Positions 1 to 8,138 of a stretch of 64,000 nt of DNA are shown here, piece by piece (the first letter of the stretch is position 1; each line of letters starts with the position of its first letter). The translations under genes and the position numbers were made by a program. The stretch comes from Solirubrobacterales bacterium (lineage in GTDB: Bacteria; Actinomycetota; Thermoleophilia; Solirubrobacterales; Solirubrobacteraceae): NCBI GenBank assembly GCA_027449125.1, contig DAIDME010000035.1, forward strand, positions 1 through 64,000, read 5' to 3'. Under the pieces are notes generated by a model. It was not told the DNA's origin and searched no databases. It saw only the letters and a program-made list of their open reading frames with translations.

Positions 1-158
1 CGTCAAGTAGTGAGCACTCGCTTGGGCGGCGGCGATCGCAGCCGCTGTGCGCGCGTCCGCCGGGCGACGACTCGTGCCTCTGGCTGCTCGTCTAACCCGC
101 GCACCCGTTATTTTCAGTACGCCGGTTCGCGGTCCGATAACTGTCAAAGGGCGGATTC

Positions 159-1916
159 ATGTCTTCTGCGAGGCAAAATGCAAGCCGTGACGAGCTCGGT
201 TGGGGGCACCAGACCCACAGCCCGGAGCTGCGCGCCGCTCCGCCACTGCCGTCTCCGCGGGCCGGAGAGCTGGAGCTCGAGGCGGACCTGGGGCGCTCGC
301 CGGCGGAGCTCGCCGCCCGGATCGATGCGGCGCGAGCGAGCTTCCGCGAAGATCCACACGGATCGCTGGTGGTCGCGATCGAGACCTGTGAATGCGCCGA
401 GCGCGACGGTGACGCGACCCTGATGGCGCGGGCCCGGGCGCTGGAGGGGCACGTACATCTGCATCGGGGAGACATCCGCAGAGCGATGGCACGCTCGCTC
501 GACGCGGAGCGGCTGCTGGGTCGGCCGGATCGCGGGAGCAGCGCGGCGGCGGCGTCGGAGCTCGCCGCGCTGCAGGCGCACGTCGCCTTCTTCACCGGCG
601 CCTATGCGCAGGCGCTCGCCTGCGCCGAGCGAGCGGTTGCGTTGGCTGATACGACCGCTGAGCAGGACCTGCGGCTGTTCGCGCGTCGCTGTGCAGCGCT
701 TGTGCTGGGCAACGTGGCGGTGCCGGGTTTCGACCGGCGCCTCGATGAGACGCTGGAGCTGGCACTCGCCGCCGGCGATCTCTGGGAGCTGGCGCTCACC
801 CACAACGACATCGCCGTCCATCACGAGAGCAACGGGCGCGTCGACGAGGCGCGGCGAGCTATCGACCTGGCCTTCGACCTGGCGCAGCAGACGCATCCGA
901 ACGCCTTTGCGCTCGCGGTCGTCCATTCGACGTGGGCCGACATCGATCTGCGCGCAGGTAACCCGGCCGCCGCGCTCGAGCACGCCAGCCGCTCGCTGGC
1001 GCTGATCGCCGCGGCCGACCAACCCAACCCCTACCTGCTCGGCGCAAGCGTTCGCGCCGAGGTCGTCGCCCGCATGTACCTGGGGGAGTACGAGCACGCC
1101 CAGCGGGCGGGTGAGAGCGCGCTGGAACTGCTCGGCGACCGCATGCCCCACACTCGCAGCATGATCCTCTCCGCGGTCGCGGCGGCGCTGCGTGAGGCCG
1201 GTCGCCCGGAGCAGGCGTATGACATGCTGCTGCGCTCCGCGGAGCTCGAGCGTGAGGCGTTCGCCGAGATCACGGAGCTGAGGCTGAGCCTGGATCGCGC
1301 CGTCGCCCAGGCTCGCCTGGCGCACAGCGAAAGTCACGCCCTGGCGGCGAAGAATCGCGAGCTGGCCAGGGCTCACGCCGAGCTCGAGCGCCGCGCGGGC
1401 CAGCTGGAGCAGCTGCAGGCGCAGCTGCTGGATCAGGCCGATCGCGACTGGTTGACGGGCCTGCACAACAGGCGCTACCTCGCGCGGGAGCTGGCCAAGC
1501 CCGCCGGCGCGGGCGCCGCCACGCTGCTCAGCGTGGCGGTCGTCGACCTCGACCACTTCAAGGAGGTCAACGACCGCCATGGTCACAGCATCGGCGACCG
1601 CGTGCTGGTCCGTGCGGCCGACCTCCTCTGCGGCGTGCTGCGCACGACGGACGTCGTCGTGCGCAGCGGCGGCGAGGAGTTTCTGGTGTTGATGCCGCTG
1701 ACCGATGCTGAGGCGGCGCTCCACTGCGCGGAGCGCATACGCGATGCGATCGGCCGCGAAGAGTGGGGCCAGATCGCCACGGGACTGACGCTGACAGCAA
1801 GCATCGGGGTGGCGACGACGGCCTGCACACAGGACCTGGAGCAGCTGATCAGGGTCGCCGATACGCGCTTGTACGCGGCCAAGCACGGTGGCCGCGACCA
1901 GGTCGTGGCCGCCTGA
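159..1916 (+). CDS. TPR-repeat diguanylate cyclase (GGDEF domain)
   Basis: Predicted cytosolic diguanylate cyclase making cyclic di-GMP from two GTP. Residues about 60-370 are Ala/Leu-rich helical pairs of TPR type, followed by a coiled coil (about 380-425) and a C-terminal GGDEF domain (about 430-585). The active-site signature is GGEEF at 504-508, with the metal-binding stretch VVDLDHFKEVND near 461-472. An RTTD at 495-498, five residues before GGEEF, fits the inhibitory I-site, so the enzyme is probably active and product-inhibited. There is no transmembrane segment; the TPR part probably senses a protein partner. The ATG at 159 lies just after GATAAC (136-141), a weak -10 candidate. Confidence 0.9.
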   Translation: MSSARQNASRDELGWGHQTHSPELRAAPPLPSPRAGELELEADLGRSPAELAARIDAARASFREDPHGSLVVAIETCECAERDGDATLMARARALEGHVHLHRGDIRRAMARSLDAERLLGRPDRGSSAAAASELAALQAHVAFFTGAYAQALACAERAVALADTTAEQDLRLFARRCAALVLGNVAVPGFDRRLDETLELALAAGDLWELALTHNDIAVHHESNGRVDEARRAIDLAFDLAQQTHPNAFALAVVHSTWADIDLRAGNPAAALEHASRSLALIAAADQPNPYLLGASVRAEVVARMYLGEYEHAQRAGESALELLGDRMPHTRSMILSAVAAALREAGRPEQAYDMLLRSAELEREAFAEITELRLSLDRAVAQARLAHSESHALAAKNRELARAHAELERRAGQLEQLQAQLLDQADRDWLTGLHNRRYLARELAKPAGAGAATLLSVAVVDLDHFKEVNDRHGHSIGDRVLVRAADLLCGVLRTTDVVVRSGGEEFLVLMPLTDAEAALHCAERIRDAIGREEWGQIATGLTLTASIGVATTACTQDLEQLIRVADTRLYAAKHGGRDQVVAA

Positions 1917-1969
1917 GCCATGCGGGCCGCGCGGGCGGCCGGAACGCTCAGCGCCGCAGCGGCCGGCTG

Positions 1970-3292
1970 TCAGGCAGCAGGCCGCGGCACCTTCTTGCCC
2001 GGGTTGAAGAGGCCCTTGGGGTCCAGTGCACGCTTGACCTGCTCGTGTGCCGAAACGGCCGCCACCGACCACTGTCCCAGCAACTGGCCCGCCTTCAGCA
2101 GGCCCAGCCCGTGCTCGCCGCTGACGCTGCCGCCCAGCTCACGCGCGAGCTCGAACAGCTCCAGCGCCGCAGCCTGGACGCGCTCGCTGGCCGCCCCGTC
2201 GGCGGGGTCGTACATGAACGTCGCGTGCAGGTTGCCATCACCGGCGTGGCCCCATGATGTCGTCTCCAGGCGGTGTCTGGCGCCGATCTCGAGGACAGCT
2301 TCGATCGCCTCGCCCAGCCGGTCCAGCGGCACGACGATGTCCTCCGAGAGCTTCTCGCCGAGCGCGGCCCGTGCTGCCAGCGATACGCCGCCGCGCCAGC
2401 GCCACAGCTCGCCCGGCTCACAGCTGAAAGCGCCCTCCCCGAGCGCCTCGAGCAGCGCGCCGCGCTCTGTGTCGGACTCCGCCTCGCAGATCACCAGAAA
2501 CCGTGGCACCACGGCGAGGAAAGGGGGTGGCGCGAGCTGCAGGCAGCGCCCCTCTAGGTACTCGAGCGTCGCCGGGACGACGCCGCTGGCGAGCGCCGCC
2601 TCGACCGCCTCGACGCCGGCGGCAATGGAGCCGTAGCCGGCGAGCACCGGAATCGTCCGCGGTGGCGCGGGCGTGAGCGCCAACCACGCGGCCGTGATGA
2701 TGCCGAGCGTGCCCTCACTGCCGATCAGCAGCCCGCGCAGGTCGTAGCCGGCCACGTCCTTGCGCAGCGGGCCACCGAAGCGCACCAGCTCGCCGGGGGC
2801 GATGACCGCCTCCACCCCCGTGACCCAGCGCGAGGTCACACCGTACTTGAACGTGTGCGGCCCGCCCGCGTTGGTCGCCAGGTTGCCACCGATCTGCGAC
2901 TGCTCGGGCGCGCCGGGGTCCGGCGGGAAGTAGAGCCCGTTCTCGCGCGCGAGCCGCTGCACGGTGGCGGTCCTGACGCCGGCTTCGACCTCCATACGCC
3001 AGAGCAGCGGCTCGAGTGACCGCACACGGTTCAGGCGCTCGAGTGAGATCGCGAGCCCCGGCCCGTCGAAGGCCGGCACCACGCCGCCGCTGTAGCCGCT
3101 GCACCCTCCCACCGGCAGGATCGCCACGTCGTGCGCGTAGGCCCAGGCGACCAGCTCGCTCACCTCTCGGGCGCTCGCCGGTCGCGCGAGCACCGGCGCC
3201 ACCCCCAGCAGGCCGCTCGTGTCGCCGATCCGCACATCGCGCTCGACATGCGCGCCGCCCACGATCCCCACAGCCGCGCCGATCAGATCCAT
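1970..3292 (-). CDS. FAD-binding oxidase, GlcD/D-lactate dehydrogenase-like
   Basis: Flavoprotein of the FAD-binding type 4 / FAD-oxidase C family, which oxidises 2-hydroxy acids such as glycolate or D-lactate. The N-terminal half has the PCMH-type FAD site (PVGGCSGYSGG near residue 60, then GGNLATNAGGPHTFKYG near 135). The C-terminal half has the HAGDGNLHATF motif of this family. At 440 aa it is a normal full-length subunit. No GlcE/GlcF partners or Fe-S domain are adjacent, so the acceptor and exact substrate are unknown. The start is supported by a TATAAC hexamer six bases upstream, with no Shine-Dalgarno sequence. It is convergent with the GGDEF gene. Confidence 0.88.
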   Translation of the reverse strand: MDLIGAAVGIVGGAHVERDVRIGDTSGLLGVAPVLARPASAREVSELVAWAYAHDVAILPVGGCSGYSGGVVPAFDGPGLAISLERLNRVRSLEPLLWRMEVEAGVRTATVQRLARENGLYFPPDPGAPEQSQIGGNLATNAGGPHTFKYGVTSRWVTGVEAVIAPGELVRFGGPLRKDVAGYDLRGLLIGSEGTLGIITAAWLALTPAPPRTIPVLAGYGSIAAGVEAVEAALASGVVPATLEYLEGRCLQLAPPPFLAVVPRFLVICEAESDTERGALLEALGEGAFSCEPGELWRWRGGVSLAARAALGEKLSEDIVVPLDRLGEAIEAVLEIGARHRLETTSWGHAGDGNLHATFMYDPADGAASERVQAAALELFELARELGGSVSGEHGLGLLKAGQLLGQWSVAAVSAHEQVKRALDPKGLFNPGKKVPRPAA

Positions 3293-3298
3293 CGGCGG

Positions 3299-3304
3299 GT
3301 TATA
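3299..3304 (-). promoter_or_regulatory. -10 hexamer TATAAC for leaderless FAD oxidase transcript
   Basis: On the minus strand TATAAC ends six bases before the ATG at 3292. A transcript would start at or next to the start codon. No good -35 is visible. Confidence 0.5.
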
Positions 3305-3325
3305 GCGCCCGGGCCGCGCCCCTGT

Positions 3326-3351
3326 CGCCGCTGGCCCGCTGGCCAGCGGCG
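3326..3351 (-). terminator. Perfect 11-bp GC hairpin after nucleotide-sugar dehydrogenase gene
   Basis: An 11-bp perfect inverted repeat (3326-3336 with 3341-3351) with a four-base loop that reads AGCG on the minus strand. It lies 24 bases beyond the stop of the minus-strand gene ending at 3375 and has no T tract, so it is a hairpin of terminator type rather than a proven terminator. Confidence 0.45.
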
Positions 3352-3374
3352 CCGCTCGAGCGCTCCCCGGACCC

Positions 3375-4628
3375 CTACAGCCGCACGAGGTTAGGCGCTG
3401 GGCCCAGCCCGCGGGTGACGCCCCGCAGGTCCACGAAGAGCGCCGCCTCTCGCGCGATGCGCTCGTGGTCGATGCCGGGGTGCGCGGTAACGAGGACGAC
3501 CGCGTCAGCGTCGTTCAGCGCCTCCGCCAGCGGCTGGCTGCGCAACCCGCAGTTCGCCAGCTCCGGCACGAACGGGTCGTGGTAGACGAGCGCCGCCCCG
3601 CGCCGGTCCAGCGCTTCGATGATCCGCAGCGCCGGCGATTCGCGCATGTCACCGATCCCGCCTTTGTAGGCGACGCCGAGCAGCGCGACCTTCGAGCCCT
3701 TGATCGGCTTGGACACGTCGTTGAGCGCCAGTTCGATCCGCTCCACGCAGTAGTGCGGCATCTGCTGGTTGATCTTGCCGGCGAGCTCGATGAACTCGGT
3801 TGACATCTGGAATTCGCGCGCGCGCCAGGTCAGGTAGAAGGGATCCACCGGCAGGCAGTGGCCGCCCATTCCGGGGCCGGGCTCGAAACGCATGAAGCCG
3901 TAGGGCTTGGTGGCCGCCGCGTCCACCACCTCCCAGATGTCGATGCCCATCCGCTCGGCGACCATCGCCAGCTCGTTGACCAGCGCGATGTTGACCGAGC
4001 GGAAGATGTTCTCCAGCAGCTTCGTCAGCTCCGCGGCCTCCGGTGTCGAGACGCGCTGGATGCGCTGGCAGACGCGGCCGTAGAGCTCGGCGGCCCGCTC
4101 CGTGCAGGCGGCGGTGATCCCGCCCACGACCTTTGGCGTGTTCTCGAGCGTGAAGTCGGTGCGCCCGGGGTCGACGCGCTCCGGCGAGAAGGCGACGTTC
4201 AGGTTCTCACCCACGCGCAGGCTGCCGTCGCGCTCGAGTGCGGGCACGAGCAGCTCGCGCGTCGTGCCGGGGTAGGTGGTCGACTCGAGCACGACCAGCT
4301 GCCCCTCGCCGATCACGCCGGCGAGCGACTCCGCCGAGCGCTGCAGCGGTCCGAGGTCGGGCTCGCGGTTTGCGTTGAGCGGTGTCGGCACGCAGATGAT
4401 GATCGCCTCGGCCTGCGCGAGCGGCCCGTAGTCACAGGTCGGCTGCAGCTTGTGAAGGACGGACCGCAAGAGCTCCGAAGGGATGTCCTCGACGTATGAC
4501 TCACCCCTGGCGACCGACTCGACCTTGCTGCTGTCGGTGTCGACAGCGATCACCTGCTCGCCCGCCTGCGCGAAGGCGACCACCAGCGGCAGACCGACGT
4601 ATCCGAGACCCACTACTCCGATTGACAT
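3375..4628 (-). CDS. UDP-glucose/UDP-GlcNAc 6-dehydrogenase family protein
   Basis: NAD-dependent nucleotide-sugar dehydrogenase of the Ugd/WbpA/WecC superfamily, which oxidises the C6 hydroxyl of a UDP-sugar to the uronic acid for cell-surface polysaccharides. The Rossmann motif GVVGLGYVGLP starts at residue 4. The catalytic cysteine is Cys258 in GMGGHCLPVDP. KGGIGDMRESPALRI near the C terminus fits the UDP-binding domain. The start at 4628 is chosen because the glycine-rich motif follows immediately and TACTCT lies seven bases upstream (4636-4641, minus strand); a longer frame reaches 4706 but adds unconserved residues. Whether the substrate is UDP-glucose, UDP-GlcNAc or UDP-ManNAc cannot be read from the sequence. 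Confidence 0.9.
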   Translation of the reverse strand: MSIGVVGLGYVGLPLVVAFAQAGEQVIAVDTDSSKVESVARGESYVEDIPSELLRSVLHKLQPTCDYGPLAQAEAIIICVPTPLNANREPDLGPLQRSAESLAGVIGEGQLVVLESTTYPGTTRELLVPALERDGSLRVGENLNVAFSPERVDPGRTDFTLENTPKVVGGITAACTERAAELYGRVCQRIQRVSTPEAAELTKLLENIFRSVNIALVNELAMVAERMGIDIWEVVDAAATKPYGFMRFEPGPGMGGHCLPVDPFYLTWRAREFQMSTEFIELAGKINQQMPHYCVERIELALNDVSKPIKGSKVALLGVAYKGGIGDMRESPALRIIEALDRRGAALVYHDPFVPELANCGLRSQPLAEALNDADAVVLVTAHPGIDHERIAREAALFVDLRGVTRGLGPAPNLVRL

Positions 4629-4713
4629 TCCTGGCAGAGTACCGGCGTTGGTGGCAGGGCGCGTGTAGTAGCTGTGTGCGCACGCGGTCCACCCAGCGTC
4701 TAGCATCAGCTGT

Positions 4714-4985
4714 GGATCGTGCTAGGCGGGGCGCTAGCGGTGCCCTGTAACCCGCAAGCCGCTAAAGCGGGGCTGAATTCCCTCCCGAGGGGTGGACGTC
4801 CACGGATAGCATCCCGCCTCTGGCGGTGATGGTCCGGTCCCAAAGCGATGCAGGCCCGTGAACCAGGTCAGGTCCGGAAGGAAGCAGCCTTAAGCGGTCA
4901 CCTGCAGGCGCATAGGGGGAGCCGGGCCGGAGCCAGGCGCAGGACCGCCCCGGGGGCCGACGCCACAGATGAGGGTGCACGATCC
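4714..4985 (+). ncRNA. ffs: Long (Bacillus-type) signal recognition particle RNA
   Basis: SRP RNA that binds Ffh and directs nascent membrane proteins to the translocon. The S domain is unmistakable: GGTCAGGTCCGGAAGGAAGC from about 4866 with its GGAA tetraloop and asymmetric internal loop. The flanking helix pairs GGTCCGG (4831-4837) with CCGGGCC (4922-4928). Upstream, GGTGCCCTGTAACCCGC and GGGCTGAATTCCC match the Alu-domain core of the long scRNA class. The ends pair perfectly, GGATCGTGC (4714-4722) with GCACGATCC (4977-4985). The resulting 272 nt agrees with about 270 nt for the Bacillus RNA and is far longer than the roughly 100-nt 4.5S type. Confidence 0.93.
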
Positions 4986-5013
4986 GTCCCGGCGCGGGCG
5001 TGACGGCGCTCGC

Positions 5014-5460
5014 TCAGCGCGGCGGCTCGAGCACGAACACCGGGATCAGGCGCTCGGTGCGCTCCTGATACTCGGCGTAAGGTGGGTAGGCCGCGACCGC
5101 CCGGGCCCACCAAGACTCCCGCTCCGCACCGCTGATCTCCCGGGCGACGCGGTCGCTGCGGCTGGGCCCGTCCCAGACCTCCACGTGCGGATCGCCGCGC
5201 AGGTTGGCTACCCAGGCGGGGTTCTTCGGCGCCCCGCCCTTGGAGCCGACTGCCAGGTAGGTGCCCTCGTGCTCGACCCGCATCAGCGGCGTGCGGTGCA
5301 GCTGCCCGCTGCGCGCCCCGCGGTTGACGACGATCACGACCGGCAGACCGCTGTCGCGCAGGGTTGTGCCCGCGGTGCCACCCGAGCGCTCCCAGGTCTC
5401 GATCTGCTCGCGAACCCAGTCGGCGGGATCGGGCGGAGCGTAGGGGCCCTCGAGCGGCAT
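5014..5460 (-). CDS. Deazaflavin-dependent nitroreductase family protein (DDN-like)
   Basis: Small split-barrel oxidoreductase of 148 aa, the actinobacterial F420/deazaflavin-dependent nitroreductase family. Diagnostic stretches are NRGARSGQLHRTPLM near residue 46 and VGSKGGAPKNPAWVANLRGDP near residue 72, then PYAEYQERTERLIPVFVLEP at the C terminus. Family members transfer hydride from F420H2 to quinones or nitro compounds; the natural substrate here is unknown. The start is fixed by TAGGAT six bases upstream of the ATG and no Shine-Dalgarno. It sits alone between ffs and the sugar module. Confidence 0.88.
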   Translation of the reverse strand: MPLEGPYAPPDPADWVREQIETWERSGGTAGTTLRDSGLPVVIVVNRGARSGQLHRTPLMRVEHEGTYLAVGSKGGAPKNPAWVANLRGDPHVEVWDGPSRSDRVAREISGAERESWWARAVAAYPPYAEYQERTERLIPVFVLEPPR

Positions 5461-5466
5461 GCCCTG

Positions 5467-5472
5467 ATCCTA
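5467..5472 (-). promoter_or_regulatory. -10 hexamer TAGGAT for leaderless nitroreductase transcript
   Basis: TAGGAT on the minus strand is separated by six bases from the ATG at 5460. No Shine-Dalgarno sequence lies between them. Confidence 0.45.
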
Positions 5473-5486
5473 CCGGGCCGAGCCGG

Positions 5487-6569
5487 CTACCGGGTCGAGC
5501 CGGCGGACCGATCCGGCGGCGGCGCGGTGGATGCGCGCACCACCAGGCTGGTGGCGAGGTCGAAGCGCTGGTTGAGCGGCGCCTCGGGGTCCTCGCTCAT
5601 GCGGATCAGCATGCGCGCGGCGGTCGCGGCCATTTCGGCCAGGGGCTGGCGGATCGTGGTCAGCGGCGGCCCGACCCAGCGTGCGAATCGCAGGTCGTCG
5701 TAGCCGACGACCGACAGATCCTCCGGCACGCGCACGCCGCGCGGCCGGGCCGCCTCGTAGACCCCCAGTGCTTGAAGGTCGCTGCCCGCGAAGATCGCCG
5801 TCGGCGGGTTGGGCAGGTCGAGCAGCGCTGAGGCGCCGCGCCGCCCACCGGCGACGTGGAAGTCGCCGGTGCGCACGAGCTCTGGGTCGAAGCCGATGCC
5901 CGCGCGCTCGAGCGCGGAGCGGTAGCCGTCGACCCGCGCGGCCGAGCAGAGCATGTCGTCCGGGCCGGTGATCATCCCGATGCGGCGGTGGCCGAGCGAG
6001 AGCAGGTGCTGGGCGGCTGCGAACCCGCCCGCCCAATTGGCGGAGCCGATCGAGGCGACGTCCGGCTCCGGCTCGTCGGCCGGGTCCACGACCACGAAGT
6101 TCACGCCGCGGCTGCGCAGCTTGTGCTTGGTCTGCGCGTCCAGGTCTGAGAACACGAGGATCACGCCGATCGGCCGCCGGCTCAGCACGCCGTCGATCCA
6201 GGCATGGCCAGGGCTGTGGCGGTCACCGCTCTCGGTGACGATCAGGCTGATGCCCGCCTGCCGGGTGACGCGCTCGACGCCGCGGATGATCTCGATCGCC
6301 CACTCGCTCTCGAGCTCGTGGAAGAGCAGCTCGACCATCCTTGCGCTGCCGCTGGGAACAGCGGCGGCGCGCCTCAGGTAGCCGTGGCTGTGCAGCAGCT
6401 TCTCGACTCGTGCGCGGGTCAGCTCCGAGACGTCGGAGCGGCCGTTCAAGACTTTCGAAACGGTTGCGAGAGACAGGCCCGACTCCGTGGCGATATCCGC
6501 CAGCGTCACGCGCCGCTGCGCGGCGCCGATCGGGTCCGCCTGGTCGGCTATGTCGGTGGTGTCGGACAC
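5487..6569 (-). CDS. LacI-family transcriptional regulator
   Basis: DNA-binding repressor with an N-terminal LacI helix-turn-helix (TLADIATESGLSLATVSKVLN, about residues 21-41) and a periplasmic-binding-protein-like sugar-sensing domain to residue 360. It is divergent from the sugar-transport operon starting at 6701 and very probably controls it. The GTG at 6569 is chosen because the HTH sits at the usual distance and GAGGAGA lies about ten bases upstream; a frame extension to 6695 would run through the divergent promoter. The effector is unknown, but the neighbouring beta-glucosidase suggests a beta-glucoside or its product. Confidence 0.9.
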   Translation of the reverse strand: MSDTTDIADQADPIGAAQRRVTLADIATESGLSLATVSKVLNGRSDVSELTRARVEKLLHSHGYLRRAAAVPSGSARMVELLFHELESEWAIEIIRGVERVTRQAGISLIVTESGDRHSPGHAWIDGVLSRRPIGVILVFSDLDAQTKHKLRSRGVNFVVVDPADEPEPDVASIGSANWAGGFAAAQHLLSLGHRRIGMITGPDDMLCSAARVDGYRSALERAGIGFDPELVRTGDFHVAGGRRGASALLDLPNPPTAIFAGSDLQALGVYEAARPRGVRVPEDLSVVGYDDLRFARWVGPPLTTIRQPLAEMAATAARMLIRMSEDPEAPLNQRFDLATSLVVRASTAPPPDRSAGSTR

Positions 6570-6610
6570 GTCTTCCAGCTCTCCTCGGCCAGATCTTTGC
6601 ACGCCGCAGC

Positions 6611-6640
6611 TTGACATACCGCACCGTTGCTCGCTAGCCT
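6611..6640 (+). promoter_or_regulatory. Sigma-70-type promoter of the glucoside operon
   Basis: TTGACA (6611-6616), an 18-base spacer, then TAGCCT (6635-6640). A transcript would start near 6647, just before the inverted repeats at 6656-6682. Confidence 0.55.
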
Positions 6641-6655
6641 CGCCGCGGCGACGTA

Positions 6656-6682
6656 CTTTCGTGAAAGGCGTCGAAACTTTCG
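6656..6682 (+). promoter_or_regulatory. Tandem inverted repeats, putative LacI-family operator
   Basis: CTTTCGTGAAAG (6656-6667) is followed by CGAAACTTTCG (6672-6682). The half-site CTTTCG recurs exactly 21 bases apart, two helical turns. Placement just downstream of the predicted transcription start and next to a divergent LacI gene fits a repressor-binding site. Confidence 0.5.
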
Positions 6683-6700
6683 GAGAGGGGAGCATCTAGA

Positions 6701-8095
6701 ATGGCAATTTTCCGTCAACGGCTGCGGCACGGCGCCGCTGCGAGTGGTGCGGCGCTGCTGGCTGGCGTGGCCGTGGCCGCCTGTGGCGCGAGCGCCAGCG
6801 CCAAGACGACGATCAAGGCCAAGGCCGCCTCGGCACGCCCCGCCGGCAAGATCACCGTGCTGGTCTACGGTGACGCCCAGAACTCGGTCGAGAAGTGGGA
6901 GGTCGCGCAGTACAACAAGACCCCCGAGGGCCACAAGGTCAAGGCGGTCTTCGAGTCGATCCCCGGGGCTGACTACCAGACCAAGCTGCAGACGATCATG
7001 AGCACGAGCAGCGCTCCCGACATCTTCTTCAACTGGGGTGGCGGCTCGATCGAGCAGTTCCAGAAGGCGGGCCTGCTGATGCCGCTGAACGGCATGATGA
7101 AGGCCAACCCCAAGCTCAGGACGAGCTTCCTGCCGTCGATCCTCAACGCGGCGAAGATCGGCAAGAACTACTACGGCATCCCGATGCGTGGAACCCAGCC
7201 GGTCGTCCTCTTCTACGACAAGGCGCTGCTGCACAAGGACGGTGTGCCGGTGCCGAAGACCTGGGCGCAGCTGCTCGCAGACGCCAAGACCCTCAAGCGC
7301 AAGGGTGTGTCGGTGCCGATCGCCGATGGTGGTGGCGACCAATGGCCGACGCAGATGTGGTTCGAGTACGTGTATGACCGGATCGCAGGTCCGAGCCTGG
7401 TCACAGACGGTCTGGCCGGCAACCGCAAGGTCTGGGCCTCGGCCGCCAGCAGGAAGGCGCTCGCCTACATCAAGCAGCTCGTACAGTCAGGCGCTTTTGG
7501 ACCCGCCAAGAGCTGGGATTCGGTCAAGTTCACCTCCGGCCAGACCGCCCAGATGATGGTCAACGGCATCTCCGCCTTCGAACTCATGGGCTCGTGGGAT
7601 TACTCGACGATCCAGAGCCAGGGCTCGACGGCGACGGGCACCAACCCGCCCAACGGCCCGGGCGCCGCGTTCGTGAAGGCCGGGAAGCTCGGCTGGACCG
7701 CGTTCCCGTCGATCCCCGGCGGCAAGGGCAACAACGCCGACCTGGCCGGGAACACCGAGAACTACTACTCGGTGCTGGCCAAGACGCGTTACCCGCAGGC
7801 GGTTGCCGATTTCCTGAAGATCATGTACACGCCGGCGTTCGTCAAGAACGAGCTCGCGCTCGGCAACCTGACCACCACCAAGAACACCCCGACGCTGATC
7901 AGCGGCCCGTCCGCCGGCTGGCTGAGGTGGCAGTACGAGCTCGTCAACCACGCGCCGCACTTCCAGCTCTCCTGGGATCAGGCCTACCCGCAGACCGACA
8001 CCAACACGATCCACACGGCCGTCGCCAACTACTTCGACGACCTGAACGCAAACCAGTTCATCAAGGCGATGGAGGGCCTGCGGCCAGCCGCCTAG
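6701..8095 (+). CDS. Carbohydrate ABC transporter substrate-binding lipoprotein
   Basis: Extracellular solute-binding protein family 1. The N terminus is a lipoprotein signal with lipobox ending at Cys28 (GVAVAAC), then a Lys/Ala-rich linker and a mature two-lobed domain beginning ITVLVYGDAQNSVEKWEVAQ. It should deliver an oligosaccharide or glucoside to the two permeases that follow. The length of 464 aa is typical. The ATG at 6701 follows GGAGAGGGGAG at suitable spacing. It is the first gene of an apparent operon 6701-13479 driven by the promoter and operator at 6611-6682. Confidence 0.92.
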   Translation: MAIFRQRLRHGAAASGAALLAGVAVAACGASASAKTTIKAKAASARPAGKITVLVYGDAQNSVEKWEVAQYNKTPEGHKVKAVFESIPGADYQTKLQTIMSTSSAPDIFFNWGGGSIEQFQKAGLLMPLNGMMKANPKLRTSFLPSILNAAKIGKNYYGIPMRGTQPVVLFYDKALLHKDGVPVPKTWAQLLADAKTLKRKGVSVPIADGGGDQWPTQMWFEYVYDRIAGPSLVTDGLAGNRKVWASAASRKALAYIKQLVQSGAFGPAKSWDSVKFTSGQTAQMMVNGISAFELMGSWDYSTIQSQGSTATGTNPPNGPGAAFVKAGKLGWTAFPSIPGGKGNNADLAGNTENYYSVLAKTRYPQAVADFLKIMYTPAFVKNELALGNLTTTKNTPTLISGPSAGWLRWQYELVNHAPHFQLSWDQAYPQTDTNTIHTAVANYFDDLNANQFIKAMEGLRPAA

Positions 8096-8138
8096 CGGAC
8101 CCGCAGGAACCTCACGGCAGGGCTTGAAAGCCACGAGC

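Noticed and set aside
1-158. Gene entering from the left edge
   Set aside because: A stop at 8-10 could end an upstream gene, but only two codons are visible, which is not enough to call.
144-2072. 642-codon minus-strand open frame opposite the GGDEF gene
   Set aside because: Antisense shadow of a GC-rich gene; composition is Arg/Gln/Ala-rich without domains, and the plus strand has a clear GGDEF protein.
6452-6460. CTTTCGAAA inside lacI as an auxiliary operator
   Set aside because: It encodes the conserved Val-Ser-Lys of the HTH, so the palindrome is explained by coding; looping is possible but not supported.
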